The notes: generated from the sequence alone by a model not told the origin. DNA of 64,000 nt from Phycisphaeraceae bacterium (GCA_015200025.1 CP054186.1:1302001-1366000), one strand, 5' to 3'. Numbered from the stretch's first letter, positions 48,410 through 57,320 are shown. Numbers and translations: made by a program.

Positions 48410-51400
48410 ATGACCACACCAACCCACACCACCACGCCCTCGGCTATCTCCCAAAGCCCTATAACACACACCGAGCCCCTGACCGTGGCGGATCAGGTCA
48501 TCCTGACCCCCAGGGTCATGGACCGCAAGGCCTATGAGACCCTGGCCGCCGAGATCAAAGGGCTCATCCAAGGCGCCTCCGAACAGTCCCGCGAACTCAA
48601 GTCCGGGACCGCCGGGATCCGCGGCGTCGCCGAGACGGTCAAGAAGGCATCGTCGGAACTCTCGGCGAAACTCGCCGCCGCCATGGAGCAGACCCCGAAG
48701 TTGGAGGCCTGGCTCGACGAGGCACGCCGGTTGACGGACCGCCCGCTCGACACGGCCTCGCTCGAGGCCAGGACGGCCGCGTCGCTCGACGCCATCGTGG
48801 AATCGCGTCGCGAGGCGCTCCGCGGGCTCGAGGCCTCGGTGCAGGCCAAGGTCGACGAGGTCCGCCGCACGGGGGATGAGGTGGCCCAGCGTCTCCAGAA
48901 CCTGGAGACCAAGTTCGGCGCGGCGCTCGACGCGCTGATCGAGGCACGCCGCGCGACCGTCAAGGAACTCGACGGGACCCTCACGGGCAAGATCAAGACC
49001 CTCGAAGCGACGGCGTCCGCCACGCTCGATGCGCTCGTCGACGCACGCCGCAAGGCACTGGATGAGCTCGGCGCCGCGCTCGACGCGAAGGGGCGGGCGC
49101 TCGAGGGGCGGGCCGACGACCTGATCATCAAGGCCAGGACCCTCGAAGCCGCGACCGCCGCCGCGCTCGACACGCTCGTCGAAGCCAGGCGGGCGTCCAT
49201 GAACGAACTCGACGCGATGCTGGCGGGCAAGTCGGCCGCGATCGAGGCGAAGGCCTCGGCCGCCAAGGCCTCGACGGTGGCCGCGCTCGACGCGCTCGTC
49301 GAATCACGCCGCGCTTCGCTGGCCGAACTCGACGCGGCGCTGGGTGCCAAGCGCGATGCGCTCGCCCGGCACGCGGAGGAGCTGACCGCCAAGGCCTCGG
49401 CGATCGAAGCGTCGACGGCGATCACGCTCGACGCGATGGTCGCGAGCCGGCGCGCGGCCCTGGCGGAGCTGGATACGTCTATCGCCGCCGCGGGCGAGTC
49501 GATCACCAGGCGGGTGGTCGAACTGTCGTCGAAGTCCCGATCGATCGAGGCCGACACCGCCGCGACACTCGACGCGATGTCGGCGTCGCGGACGAAAGAA
49601 TGGAACGAGTTGGAGACCAGCGCGAAGGCCCGGGCCGAGGAACTCCGCCGGTCGGCCGACGAACTCGCCGAGAAGGCTCGCCGCATCGAGGTCGACACCG
49701 ACGCCGCGATCAGGAGCAAGGCATTGGCCGCGGAGTCCGCCGCCGCCGCATCGCTGGACGCGATGGTCGAGGCCCGGCGCACGGCGTTGAGCGAGCTGGA
49801 CGCGGTGCTGGCCGCCAAGAGCGGGGTGATCGCACGACACGCCGAGGAGCTCAGCGCCAAGGCCGCGTCGGTCACCTCGGCGAGCACGACGGCGTTGGAC
49901 GCCAAGGCCTCGGCCGTCCGTGACGCGACAACCGCGGCCCTCGACGCCCTGGTCGAACCCCGCCGGAAGATCCTCGCCGACCTCGACGCCACGCTGGCCG
50001 CCCGGGGCGAGGCCATCGAGCGTCGGTCGGACGACCTGCTGATCAAGTCGAAGGCTGTCGAGGCTTCGGCCGCCGCCGCGTTCGACGCGATGGTGGCGTC
50101 GCGCCGCGAGGCCCTCGCGGCGCTCGACCTCGACCTCGACAGCAAGGCCTCGGCCTTCGAAGCCAGAGCCCGCTCGCTCGAGAGCACCACCGCGCAGGCC
50201 CTCGACGCGCTGGCCGAACCCCGGCGCAAGGCCCTCGCGGACCTCGGGGCGTCGCTGGAGACCAGAGCGGGCGAGCTCGAACGGAGCGCCGCCGCCCTGA
50301 CGGACAAGGCCAAGGACGCGGCCGCCTCGGCCTCGACCACCCTGGACGCGATCGTCGAGACGCGACGCCGGGCCATCGCCCACCTGGACGCGGGGCTCCG
50401 CGGGACCGGGGAGGAGATCGCACGCCGGATCGAGGAACTGGCCGTCCGCGCCCGGACGATCGAGGCCGCGACCACCGTCTCGCTCGACGCGCTCGTCGAG
50501 TCACGACGCTCGTCGCTGTCGGCGCTCGACGCGGGGCTGGCCGCCAAGGGCGAGGAGATCGACCGCAAGGCCGTCGTGCTCGCCGCCAAGGCCAAGGAAC
50601 TCGAATCGAGCACCGCCGCGGCGCTCGACGCGTTGGTGGAGAAGCGTCGCTCGGCGTTCATCTCGATGGAGGCCGACGCGCTCGTGCGGAGCCGCGAGCT
50701 GGCCTCGCGGATCGAGGAACTCGGCGCGAAGGCCACGGCCATCGACGAGCAGGCGGGTCGGACCCGTCAGGACCTGGGCGAGCTGACCGAGGCGCTCTGC
50801 CGGCGCGTGACGGACGAGGCCGGGCGCGGGATGGACCGTCTGCGTGAGGCGACGGACTCGGCGGAGCAGCGTCTGGCGCAATCGAGGGCGTGCGACGTGG
50901 TGCGAGAGGATTCTCTGCGGCGCGTCGCCGAGGAGGCCCAGCGCCGGATCGCCGACGACGCCGCCTCGCGCCTCGCCGCGATCGAGGCCGCCGAGCGTCG
51001 GCTCGACGAGCGCGAGCGTCGGATCGAGGCGGCCGCGCGCGATCTCGATCGGACACTGGACGAGCGTCTGGCCGCCGGGCGTGAGAAGGCCGAGGCGTCG
51101 GCCCGCGAGGAGGCGGTGCGGATCTCGGCGATCCTCCGGGCGGCGATCAACGGGGCCCGCGCCGAGGCCGACCAGCTCGCCGTGAAAGTCTCGGGCCTTC
51201 TGTCGGTGCTCGAATCGGCGCGTGCCCGTGCCTCCGCCGCCGAGCGCAAGGCCGAGCCCGCGGTCGAAATCGCGGCGGAACCGAAGCCGGTCCCCGGGTC
51301 GGGCCGCCCGCCCGTGCTCTCGGACCCGACGCGTTTCGCCGCCGACGCCCGCCCGGTGATCCACCCCACGGCGCCGACTCGTCCTTCCAGGCCGGCGCGC

Positions 51401-51412
51401 GGGGCCGCCTGA
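48410..51412 (+). CDS. Giant coiled-coil protein of 47-residue repeats, function unknown
   Basis: A 1000-residue protein that I cannot place in a named family. After an N-terminal region of about 125 residues, it contains 14 copies of a repeat with core LDALVExRRxALxELDAxLAAKxxxIExRAEELxxKA. The repeats start at residues 126, 173, 206, 253, 293, 340, 387, 449, 511, 558, 598, 645, 692 and 739. The spacing is 47 in nine cases and otherwise 33, 40 or 62. Residues 790-940 form a further charged coiled coil (ERRLDERERRIEAAA), and the last ~60 are Pro/Ala-rich and disordered. There is no signal peptide, membrane helix or cysteine, so it is expected to be a long rod in the cytoplasm. The ATG at 48410 is uncertain: no strong Shine-Dalgarno or -10 box is seen. 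Confidence 0.75.
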   Translation: MTTPTHTTTPSAISQSPITHTEPLTVADQVILTPRVMDRKAYETLAAEIKGLIQGASEQSRELKSGTAGIRGVAETVKKASSELSAKLAAAMEQTPKLEAWLDEARRLTDRPLDTASLEARTAASLDAIVESRREALRGLEASVQAKVDEVRRTGDEVAQRLQNLETKFGAALDALIEARRATVKELDGTLTGKIKTLEATASATLDALVDARRKALDELGAALDAKGRALEGRADDLIIKARTLEAATAAALDTLVEARRASMNELDAMLAGKSAAIEAKASAAKASTVAALDALVESRRASLAELDAALGAKRDALARHAEELTAKASAIEASTAITLDAMVASRRAALAELDTSIAAAGESITRRVVELSSKSRSIEADTAATLDAMSASRTKEWNELETSAKARAEELRRSADELAEKARRIEVDTDAAIRSKALAAESAAAASLDAMVEARRTALSELDAVLAAKSGVIARHAEELSAKAASVTSASTTALDAKASAVRDATTAALDALVEPRRKILADLDATLAARGEAIERRSDDLLIKSKAVEASAAAAFDAMVASRREALAALDLDLDSKASAFEARARSLESTTAQALDALAEPRRKALADLGASLETRAGELERSAAALTDKAKDAAASASTTLDAIVETRRRAIAHLDAGLRGTGEEIARRIEELAVRARTIEAATTVSLDALVESRRSSLSALDAGLAAKGEEIDRKAVVLAAKAKELESSTAAALDALVEKRRSAFISMEADALVRSRELASRIEELGAKATAIDEQAGRTRQDLGELTEALCRRVTDEAGRGMDRLREATDSAEQRLAQSRACDVVREDSLRRVAEEAQRRIADDAASRLAAIEAAERRLDERERRIEAAARDLDRTLDERLAAGREKAEASAREEAVRISAILRAAINGARAEADQLAVKVSGLLSVLESARARASAAERKAEPAVEIAAEPKPVPGSGRPPVLSDPTRFAADARPVIHPTAPTRPSRPARGAA
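48785..50765 (+). repeat. Array of 14 degenerate 141-bp coding repeats
   Basis: Each unit encodes 47 residues and begins with codons for LDAxVExRR. Unit spacings in residues are 47, 33, 47, 40, 47, 47, 62, 62, 47, 40, 47, 47 and 47. Units have diverged at DNA level but keep strong similarity in the 30 bp around the LDALVE-RR core. Confidence 0.85.
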
Positions 51413-51440
51413 GCCTCGGCGCCGCTCCGGCGTTCTCGCG

Positions 51441-52712
51441 TTAGAGGATCCGCTTGCTCTTGGGGTAACTCCCCAGCACATGCATCTCCATGCAGTGCGT
51501 GGACGCCTCCTCGATGGCGTGGGCCATGCCCGGATCGTCGCGGTGCCCGGCGGCGTCGATGAAGAACACGTAGCTCCAGTTGCTCTTCCCGCTGGGCCTC
51601 TTGTCGATGTGCGTCAGGTTGATCCCGTGCTCCTCGAAGACCCGCAGCACGCTCACCAGCGCCCCGGGCTTGTCGAGCGTGTTGAACATGATGCTGGTCT
51701 TGTCGTCCCCCGAGCGCTGCGCCTTCTGGCGCGAGATCACGAAGAACCGCGTCACGTTGCTGGGGTTGTCCTCGATCTTGGCGAACAGCACCCGCAGCCC
51801 GTACAGCTCCCCCGCCAGCTCGCTCCCGATCGCCGCCGATCCCGGCTCGCTCCCGATCTGACGCGCCAGCTTGCACTCCTCCGCCGCCGTCATCGCCGCC
51901 CGGCTCGAGCTGGCCGACGCGATCTGCTCGGCCTGGGGGTACTGCGTCGCGAGCCAGTGCCGGCACTGGCTGAAGACCTCGGGCTTGCTGTGGATCCGCC
52001 GGACTTGCCCGGGCTCGCACTGCGCCAGCAGGCAGTGGTGGACCTCGAGCTGGACCTCGGCGTAGATGTTCACCTCGCCGAAGTGTCGCTGGAAACTGTC
52101 GAGCGATTCGACGATCCCGCCCCCGATCGAGTTCTCGATCGGGACCAGCCCGTAGTTGACGTGCCCCCGCGTCACCTCGGTGAAGACGCCCTCGATCTCG
52201 TGCAAGTCCTCGAAGGCCACCGACGACCCGAAGTGGCGGGCCGCCGCCACGTGGCTGAACGAGCCCGGGGGCCCGAGGAACCCGATCCGCAGGGGCTGCT
52301 GCAACTGGAAACTCCCCGACATCAGTTCACGGTACACGCCCTCGAGCGCCCGGTTGGGGAGCGGGCCCGCGTTCTGGCGTGTCACCTTGTCGAGAACCTC
52401 CGCCTCGCGGTGGGGCGCGTAGATCGGCATCTTCGCCGCCCGCTTGAGCCGCCCCACTTCCACCACCAACGACGCCCGGTCGTTGAGCATCTTCACCAGC
52501 TTCTTATCCAGCGAGTCAATCTTGCTCCGCAGTTTCGGGAGCACCTCCGCCGCCCGCTTCTCGCCCGCCGACGTCGGGCCCTTCCCCTCGGCCCTCGTCG
52601 TGCCCGGGTTCGTCTGAGCCTCTTTACCCGAACCTCCCCCGTTCGGACCCCGACCGCGGGTCTTCTTCGTGCTCGCTCGTTCTTTGGAGGGTCGTCGTTG
52701 TGGTCCTGGCAT
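51441..52712 (-). CDS. pheA: Bifunctional chorismate mutase / prephenate dehydratase
   Basis: Makes phenylpyruvate from chorismate in phenylalanine synthesis. 423 residues from ATG 52712; longer upstream frames read through the divergent promoter region. A basic, Gly/Ser-rich tail of about 55 residues precedes the AroQ chorismate mutase (about 60-145; LRSKIDSLDKKLVKML and RLKRAAKMPIYAPHREAEVL). The dehydratase domain (about 150-330) has GFLGPPGSFSHVAA, VPIENSIGGGI and the NVTRF catalytic motif. The ACT domain (about 345-423; DKTSIMFNTLDKPGALVSVL) has IDKRPSGKSNWSYVFF in place of the classical ESRP, so phenylalanine feedback is likely but not certain. Divergent from a membrane-protein gene. 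Confidence 0.93.
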   Translation of the reverse strand: MPGPQRRPSKERASTKKTRGRGPNGGGSGKEAQTNPGTTRAEGKGPTSAGEKRAAEVLPKLRSKIDSLDKKLVKMLNDRASLVVEVGRLKRAAKMPIYAPHREAEVLDKVTRQNAGPLPNRALEGVYRELMSGSFQLQQPLRIGFLGPPGSFSHVAAARHFGSSVAFEDLHEIEGVFTEVTRGHVNYGLVPIENSIGGGIVESLDSFQRHFGEVNIYAEVQLEVHHCLLAQCEPGQVRRIHSKPEVFSQCRHWLATQYPQAEQIASASSSRAAMTAAEECKLARQIGSEPGSAAIGSELAGELYGLRVLFAKIEDNPSNVTRFFVISRQKAQRSGDDKTSIMFNTLDKPGALVSVLRVFEEHGINLTHIDKRPSGKSNWSYVFFIDAAGHRDDPGMAHAIEEASTHCMEMHVLGSYPKSKRIL

Positions 52713-52923
52713 CACGGTGCGTCCGAAAAAGAAGGACGGGTCTGGAACGGGGGCGGACTCCGGACCGCCTTGGGAACACGCTCGAAACCACCATCGGCAG
52801 ACTCCCAAGGGTATAGTGAGATCCGGCCCAACCTTCCCGGGGCAGGATCGCCCCCACCCGTCCCGCTCTCCCATCCTCGGCCCGACGCCGGGGCGAGAGG
52901 GCCGGGACCAGGAACTGCACGGA

Positions 52924-53772
52924 ATGCTCCCCGCGTTGGACATGGGCACGTTCGAGCCGCTCGCCGGGGTCGCGGACCTCCCGCTGGGGGTTCACCTGCT
53001 CGTCGCCGCCGCGTTTGTCGCGGGGCTGATCATGTGGCTCGCGGGCGGCCGCGTGGTGCGTCCGGCGTTCGTGACCTTGTGCGCCCTGGCCGGCGCCGCG
53101 GCCGGGGCCGTGATGATCCCCACCGTGCTGCGTGAGCCGATCCAGGGCGTCCCGCCGGTGTACGCGGGGCTGGGCGCGGGGGTGATCGCGGGGCTGGTCG
53201 CCGGGGTGATGCTGTTCCGGATCGCGCTGGGGGTCTCCGCCGGGACGGTGCTGGCCTGCGCCGCGGTGCTGATCGCGATGATCTCGCTCTCGCGCGAGCC
53301 GGGGGCTCTGCCCGGGGCGCCGCGGTCGGCCGACGAAGCCGTCGTGTTTGTCCGTGACCATTCCGCCGCCGCCGCCGCCGAGATCGGCCCGGTCCGCGGG
53401 CCCGAGGCCGCCTCACGCCTCCAAGAGTTCACCCAACGGACCCGCGAACAGGCACAGGCGTGGTGGGATCAACTGCCCGACCGCTCGCGTTCGTTCCTGC
53501 TGGCCGCGCTCGCCGGCGGCTTCGTCCTGGGATTGCTCGTCGGGCTGGCCGCCCCGGGGACTACCAGCGAGCTCATCACCGCGCTGGCGGGGGGCGGGGT
53601 CGTGCTCGCCAGCGGGGGGTGGCTGCTCAGCGCCCTGAGCCCCGACCTGGCTTCGCGCGTCACCCTGAGCCCGGACCTGGTCGCCGCCGTCTGGCTCCTG
53701 GTCGCCGCCGCGGGGTTCTGGGTCCAGTGGCAGGGCGAGCCGGCCAAGCCCCAGCGTCCGGCGGCCGCCTAG
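52924..53772 (+). CDS. Polytopic membrane protein, unknown function
   Basis: 282 residues from ATG 52924. About seven hydrophobic helices: VHLLVAAAFVAGLIMWLAGG, PAFVTLCALAGAAAGAVMI, VYAGLGAGVIAGLVAGVML, AGTVLACAAVLIAMISL, and three after a soluble helical segment (about 125-185; SRLQEFTQRTREQAQAWWDQLP). The glycine-rich helix pattern resembles DUF4203/TMEM198-like proteins, but the assignment is weak. The upstream 211 bp is shared with divergent pheA and contains TATAGT near 52812. It is convergent with osmC. Confidence 0.6.
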   Translation: MLPALDMGTFEPLAGVADLPLGVHLLVAAAFVAGLIMWLAGGRVVRPAFVTLCALAGAAAGAVMIPTVLREPIQGVPPVYAGLGAGVIAGLVAGVMLFRIALGVSAGTVLACAAVLIAMISLSREPGALPGAPRSADEAVVFVRDHSAAAAAEIGPVRGPEAASRLQEFTQRTREQAQAWWDQLPDRSRSFLLAALAGGFVLGLLVGLAAPGTTSELITALAGGGVVLASGGWLLSALSPDLASRVTLSPDLVAAVWLLVAAAGFWVQWQGEPAKPQRPAAA

Positions 53773-53778
53773 CGGGGT

Positions 53779-54186
53779 TCACACGTACCGGTATTCGATG
53801 GGCGAATCGACCTCGGGGTGCAGGCTGGCGTGGACCGGGCAGGCGTAGCCCACGCGTTCGAGCCGCTCGCGCATTTCCGCCGGCACCGACGCCGGGAGCG
53901 TAACGACCACCGGCAGCCTTGCGATCCGCCTCGGCGCGGGGGGCTGGGTCATGTGCTTCTCGACCGTCGCCGAGATGCCGGTCAGGTCCAGCCCGTGCCG
54001 CTCGGCGAACATCGCCATGGTCGTCAGCACGCACGAGGCCAGCCCGGCGGCGACCAGGTCCGTCGGGCTGAACCCCGACGCGTCGCCCCCGATGTCCTTG
54101 GGCGCGTCCGTGCGGATCGCCGCCCCCTCGGGGTGCGAGAGGTCACACTTCTTGTTCCCGGCGTAGCGGACGGCGATGGTGAGCAT
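53779..54186 (-). CDS. OsmC family protein
   Basis: A thiol peroxidase-like or redox-protective protein of 135 residues, from ATG 54186. The two family cysteines are present: Cys52 in AAGLASCVLTTMAMF and the second in YACPVHASLHP. SGFSPTDLVAAG before the first Cys is the family signature. The short length matches the YhfA/OsmC-related group. TACCCT lies 5 nt before the start, which points to a leaderless message. NuoI lies just upstream in the same direction. Confidence 0.85.
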   Translation of the reverse strand: MLTIAVRYAGNKKCDLSHPEGAAIRTDAPKDIGGDASGFSPTDLVAAGLASCVLTTMAMFAERHGLDLTGISATVEKHMTQPPAPRRIARLPVVVTLPASVPAEMRERLERVGYACPVHASLHPEVDSPIEYRYV

Positions 54187-54191
54187 GGCGA

Positions 54192-54197
54192 AGGGTA
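54192..54197 (-). promoter_or_regulatory. TACCCT -10-like box, leaderless start of osmC-like gene
   Basis: TACCCT ends 5 nt before the ATG at 54186. Confidence 0.4.
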
Positions 54198-54230
54198 AGG
54201 CGCGACAGTTGCCGCCGCGTCCTCCGCCGC

Positions 54231-54776
54231 TCACATCGGCTTCTTCCCGATGGTCACGTCGTAGACGTGCAGGAGCTTCTCCTTGTCGAAGATCATCTCC
54301 TGGCGGCTCTTGCCCACGATGTCGTACTCGGGCGTCAGCTCGATGGCGTCCACCGGGCAGGCCTCCTCGCACATCCCGCAGTAGATGCACCGGAGCTCGT
54401 CGATCTCGAACTTCTTGGGGTACTTCTCGCGGTCGTCCCAGGGGCTCTCGGCCGCCTCGATGTGGATGCACCGCGCCGGGCAGATCGTCGGGCACATCAT
54501 GCACGCGACGCACTTGACCCGCCCCTCCTCGTCGCGGTTGAGCCGGTGCACCCCGCGGAAGTTGCTCGCGTTGAGCCCCCCCTCGAGCACCGGCAGGTGC
54601 TCCCGCCTCTGCTCGGGGTACTGCATCGTCCGGCTGGTCTTGCCCTGCCCGAACGACGTGAAAAAGTGCCGAAGCGTCGTCCCGAAGCCCTTGATGATGT
54701 TCGGGAGGTAGACCGCCTCGCTCCGGGACATCGGCGGGGTCGTCAGCACAATCACTTCATCGTCGCGGATCGCCAT
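54231..54776 (-). CDS. nuoI: NADH-quinone oxidoreductase subunit I (2x[4Fe-4S] ferredoxin subunit)
   Basis: The complex I arm subunit that carries clusters N6a and N6b. 181 residues with two CxxCxxCxxxCP motifs: CVACMMCPTICP (about 88-99) and CIYCGMCEEACP (about 128-139). The N-terminal part includes IIKGFGTTLRHFFTSF and the typical FRGVHRL before the first cluster. The C-terminal extension (DIVGKSRQEMIFDKEKLL) matches NuoI of the Bacteroidetes/planctomycete type. No other nuo gene is adjacent, so the complex I genes are scattered or this serves another ferredoxin-like complex. TACAGT 8 nt upstream suggests a leaderless message. Confidence 0.9.
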   Translation of the reverse strand: MAIRDDEVIVLTTPPMSRSEAVYLPNIIKGFGTTLRHFFTSFGQGKTSRTMQYPEQRREHLPVLEGGLNASNFRGVHRLNRDEEGRVKCVACMMCPTICPARCIHIEAAESPWDDREKYPKKFEIDELRCIYCGMCEEACPVDAIELTPEYDIVGKSRQEMIFDKEKLLHVYDVTIGKKPM

Positions 54777-54784
54777 GGCCGATC

Positions 54785-54790
54785 ACTGTA
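54785..54790 (-). promoter_or_regulatory. TACAGT -10-like box, leaderless start of nuoI
   Basis: TACAGT ends 8 nt before the ATG at 54776. Confidence 0.4.
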
Positions 54791-54897
54791 GCACGCGGCG
54801 ACCCTCCCCAACCCCGGCCCAACCACGGCTCGGCACCCCGCGCGACCCCCCTCCCCCGGCCCGCTGACCGTCCTCACCCCCGATCCCGCCCCCCTCA

Positions 54898-54903
54898 TAG
54901 GAT
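54898..54903 (+). promoter_or_regulatory. TAGGAT -10-like box, leaderless start
   Basis: TAGGAT ends 6 nt before the ATG at 54910. Confidence 0.4.
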
Positions 54904-54909
54904 GATGCC

Positions 54910-55794
54910 ATGCCGGTGGGACGTCCCAACAAACCCTTGTTCGACCTGCTCCCGAGGGACGTGTCGGACCGACGCTCCGCGCCGGCGGTGACCCCACGCT
55001 CGTCGATCATCGAGCACAAGCCCCCGCCGACGTCCGCGGCCCTCCCGCCGGACCCCTACGCGGGCCGCCCGCCGATGTCCGAGCACGGGCCGGCCTCTCC
55101 CTCCGGGGCCGCCGAGCCCGACGCGTACCTTCTCCCCAGGACGTGGGTCTACATCGGGATCGCCGCGGTGTCGGTCGTGCTGATCGCGACGTGGATCCTC
55201 GGCGTGCGGGCGGGCCGATCCGACGCCGAGCGTCGCTTGGCGTCCCAACTGGTCCAGGATCAGTCCCCGGGCCCATCTGACCCAACCCCGATCGCCCCGC
55301 CGCCCAACCGGACCGACCCCGGGCCCGTCCGGCCGAACGATCCGAAGACCGATAACACACGACCGGCCCCGCCGAGATCGACGCCCGACGCCCCCGCCCC
55401 GGCGGACCCCACGTCCGTGGGGACGGGGCGTCACTTTGTCGCCACGGGCTGGACGGACGCCGATCCGAGGCAGAAAAACCTGAACTACCTCCACCTGCCC
55501 GCGCTGCGGCGGGACGACGCCCTGCGGGCGGTCCTGTTCCTGGCCGAGAACCGGGTCGAGGCGATGGCGGTCCCGACCGAGACGGTTGATCGGTCGCCCT
55601 CGGCGGACAAGAATCACCCCCTCTTCCGCGTGGTGGTGCTCCAGGGCATCACCCGTGAGCAGTACCAGGGGGACGGCGGCGTCCGCGCCCGGCTCGAACA
55701 GACCGTCCGGGCCGTCGGGCAACGCTGGCGGAAAGATCATCGCGGCGCCTCGGACTTCTCCAGCATGACCTGGGTCAAGTTCGTCGGGGCCTAG
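54910..55794 (+). CDS. Single-pass membrane protein with SPOR-like periplasmic end, unknown function
   Basis: 294 residues. A basic/proline-rich cytoplasmic N-terminus (about 1-75) precedes one membrane helix (YIGIAAVSVVLIATWILGV, about 78-96). A Pro-rich linker follows, then a C-terminal domain (about 170-294) with NLNYLHLPAL, DALRAVLFLAENRVEAMAV, and FRVVVLQGITREQY. The order strand-helix-strand with a residue-pairing LAENRVEA resembles SPOR or similar septal-ring domains, but I cannot confirm this. Its stop codon overlaps the Shine-Dalgarno of the following small basic protein gene, so the two are probably translationally coupled. Confidence 0.55.
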   Translation: MPVGRPNKPLFDLLPRDVSDRRSAPAVTPRSSIIEHKPPPTSAALPPDPYAGRPPMSEHGPASPSGAAEPDAYLLPRTWVYIGIAAVSVVLIATWILGVRAGRSDAERRLASQLVQDQSPGPSDPTPIAPPPNRTDPGPVRPNDPKTDNTRPAPPRSTPDAPAPADPTSVGTGRHFVATGWTDADPRQKNLNYLHLPALRRDDALRAVLFLAENRVEAMAVPTETVDRSPSADKNHPLFRVVVLQGITREQYQGDGGVRARLEQTVRAVGQRWRKDHRGASDFSSMTWVKFVGA

Positions 55795-55805
55795 GAGCAG
55801 CACCC

Positions 55806-55967
55806 ATGAGCCTCGACCGGTCCCTCAAAGTCTCTTCGAATATGGCGGGCAAACGCAGCGTCATGAAGCGCGAGGAGCGCGTCGCCAAGATGGTGACCGA
55901 CAAGAAGTTCGACGCCAAGAAGGACAAGGTTCTGGGCATCCCCAAGACCCTGCTCCCCAAGGTCTGA
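55806..55967 (+). CDS. Small basic protein (TIGR04137-type)
   Basis: A 53-residue Lys/Arg-rich protein: starts MSLDRSLKVSSN, then KRSVMKREERVAKM, and ends in GIPKTLLPKV. This order (MSLxxSLK, RxVxxRxERxxKL, GLPK) matches the small basic protein family that I recall from Chlamydiae, Verrucomicrobia and Planctomycetes. AGGAG (55793-55797) lies 8 nt upstream and overlaps the preceding stop. No enzyme motif is present. Its charge suggests RNA or ribosome binding, which is an inference. It is too short for many automatic callers. Confidence 0.75.
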   Translation: MSLDRSLKVSSNMAGKRSVMKREERVAKMVTDKKFDAKKDKVLGIPKTLLPKV

Positions 55968-56102
55968 CGCGACCCCCCCATATCCCCCCGCACGCCCCGG
56001 CGCGGCCGGGAACCCGCCGGCCTCATCCCCCCGTGACCGGGTCGCACCCCGGCGACGTACGCTCGTGCGCGGGCGATCCCCGCACCCACCACGAGGCGAC
56101 CC

Positions 56103-57320
56103 ATGGACCTGGCCCCCAAACTCAGCGACCGCACCCTCGCGATCAACGGCTCGGGCATCCGCCGCGTCTTCGAGATCGGCGCGACCATCCCCCCGGACCG
56201 CCGCATCGACCTCTCGATCGGGCAGCCCGACTTCCCCGTCCCACAGGTCATCAAGGACGCCGCCGCGCACGCCATCCAGAACAACCGCAACGGGTACCCG
56301 CTCACGCGCGGGATCCCGGAGTTGCGAGAATCGATCTCGCGTCGGCTTCGCTGGGACCTGGGCTGGTCGGTCGCGAACGGCCCCGACGCCGCGCCCGACG
56401 ACCCCGGGCTCTTGGTCACCTCCGGGACCTCGGGCGGGCTGATCCTCGCGTGCATGGCGTTGCTCAACCCGGGCGATGAGGTCATCATCCCGGATCCGTA
56501 CTTCGTGATCTACCCGTACATGGCCTCGCTGATCGGGGGCAGGGCCGTCGCGTGCTCGACGTACCCGGATTTCCGCCTGACCGCCGCGCGGGTCGAGCCG
56601 TTGATCACGCCCAGGACCAAGATGGTCGTGCTCAACTCCCCGAGCAACCCGGCGGGGGTGGTCTCGACCGCGCGCGAGGCCGCGGACCTGCTCGATTTGT
56701 GCCGGAGGCGAGGCCTGGTCCTGCTCTCCGATGAGATCTACGACGAGTTCACCTACGCCGACGGGCGGAGCCAACCCGCCGCGGGAAGGCCGGGGACCCT
56801 GCTCTGTCCCTCGCCCGCGCGCGAGACGGACGCCCACCACCACACGCTGGTGCTGCGGGGGTTCGGGAAGACCTACGGCGTGACGGGCTGGCGTCTGGGC
56901 TACGCCGCCGGGCCACGCCGGCTCATCGACGAGATGACCAAGCTCCAGCAGTACATCTACGTCAGCAGCCCGCACCCGTTGCAGGCCGGCGTCGCCGCGG
57001 CGCTCGACCTGGACATGTCGTCCCACGTCGCCGAGTACCAGCGCCGCCGCGACCTGGTCGTCTCGGCCCTCTCGCCCCACACCGACGTGCCCACCCCCGC
57101 CGGCGCGTTCTACGCCTTCGTCCGCGTCCCGGACCGGTTCGGCGACGAGCAGACCCGGGGGGAGACCTTCTTCAGGAAGGCCGTCGAACGCGGCGTCCTG
57201 GTCGTGCCGGGGCGGACCTTCAGCGGGCGCGACACGCACGTTCGGCTCAGCTACGCCACGCCCATCGACCGCCTCACCCGCGGGCTCGAGATCCTCGCCG
57301 AGCTCCTCCGCGCGGGCTAA
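56103..57320 (+). CDS. Class I/II PLP-dependent aminotransferase
   Basis: A 405-residue cytoplasmic fold-type I aminotransferase, preceded by CGAGGCG. Motifs: IDLSIGQPDFPVP near the N-terminus, YPLTRGIPELR, TSGTSGG for phosphate binding, VLNSPSNPAG, SDEIYDEF (PLP pyridine Asp), the Schiff-base Lys in RGFGKTYGVTGWRLGY, and the carboxylate Arg in THVRLSYA. The pattern fits aspartate/aromatic-type aminotransferases (AspC/AraT subgroup). pheA lies about 3.4 kb away, so a role in phenylalanine or tyrosine transamination is possible but unproven. The stop overlaps the stop of the convergent GH13 gene by 4 bp. Confidence 0.88.
   Translation: MDLAPKLSDRTLAINGSGIRRVFEIGATIPPDRRIDLSIGQPDFPVPQVIKDAAAHAIQNNRNGYPLTRGIPELRESISRRLRWDLGWSVANGPDAAPDDPGLLVTSGTSGGLILACMALLNPGDEVIIPDPYFVIYPYMASLIGGRAVACSTYPDFRLTAARVEPLITPRTKMVVLNSPSNPAGVVSTAREAADLLDLCRRRGLVLLSDEIYDEFTYADGRSQPAAGRPGTLLCPSPARETDAHHHTLVLRGFGKTYGVTGWRLGYAAGPRRLIDEMTKLQQYIYVSSPHPLQAGVAAALDLDMSSHVAEYQRRRDLVVSALSPHTDVPTPAGAFYAFVRVPDRFGDEQTRGETFFRKAVERGVLVVPGRTFSGRDTHVRLSYATPIDRLTRGLEILAELLRAG

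Noticed and set aside
48532..50742. A 736-residue open frame antisense to the coiled-coil gene
   Set aside because: It arises from the repeat codons of the plus-strand protein; its Ser/Arg/Ala-rich composition and lack of domains mark it as a shadow.
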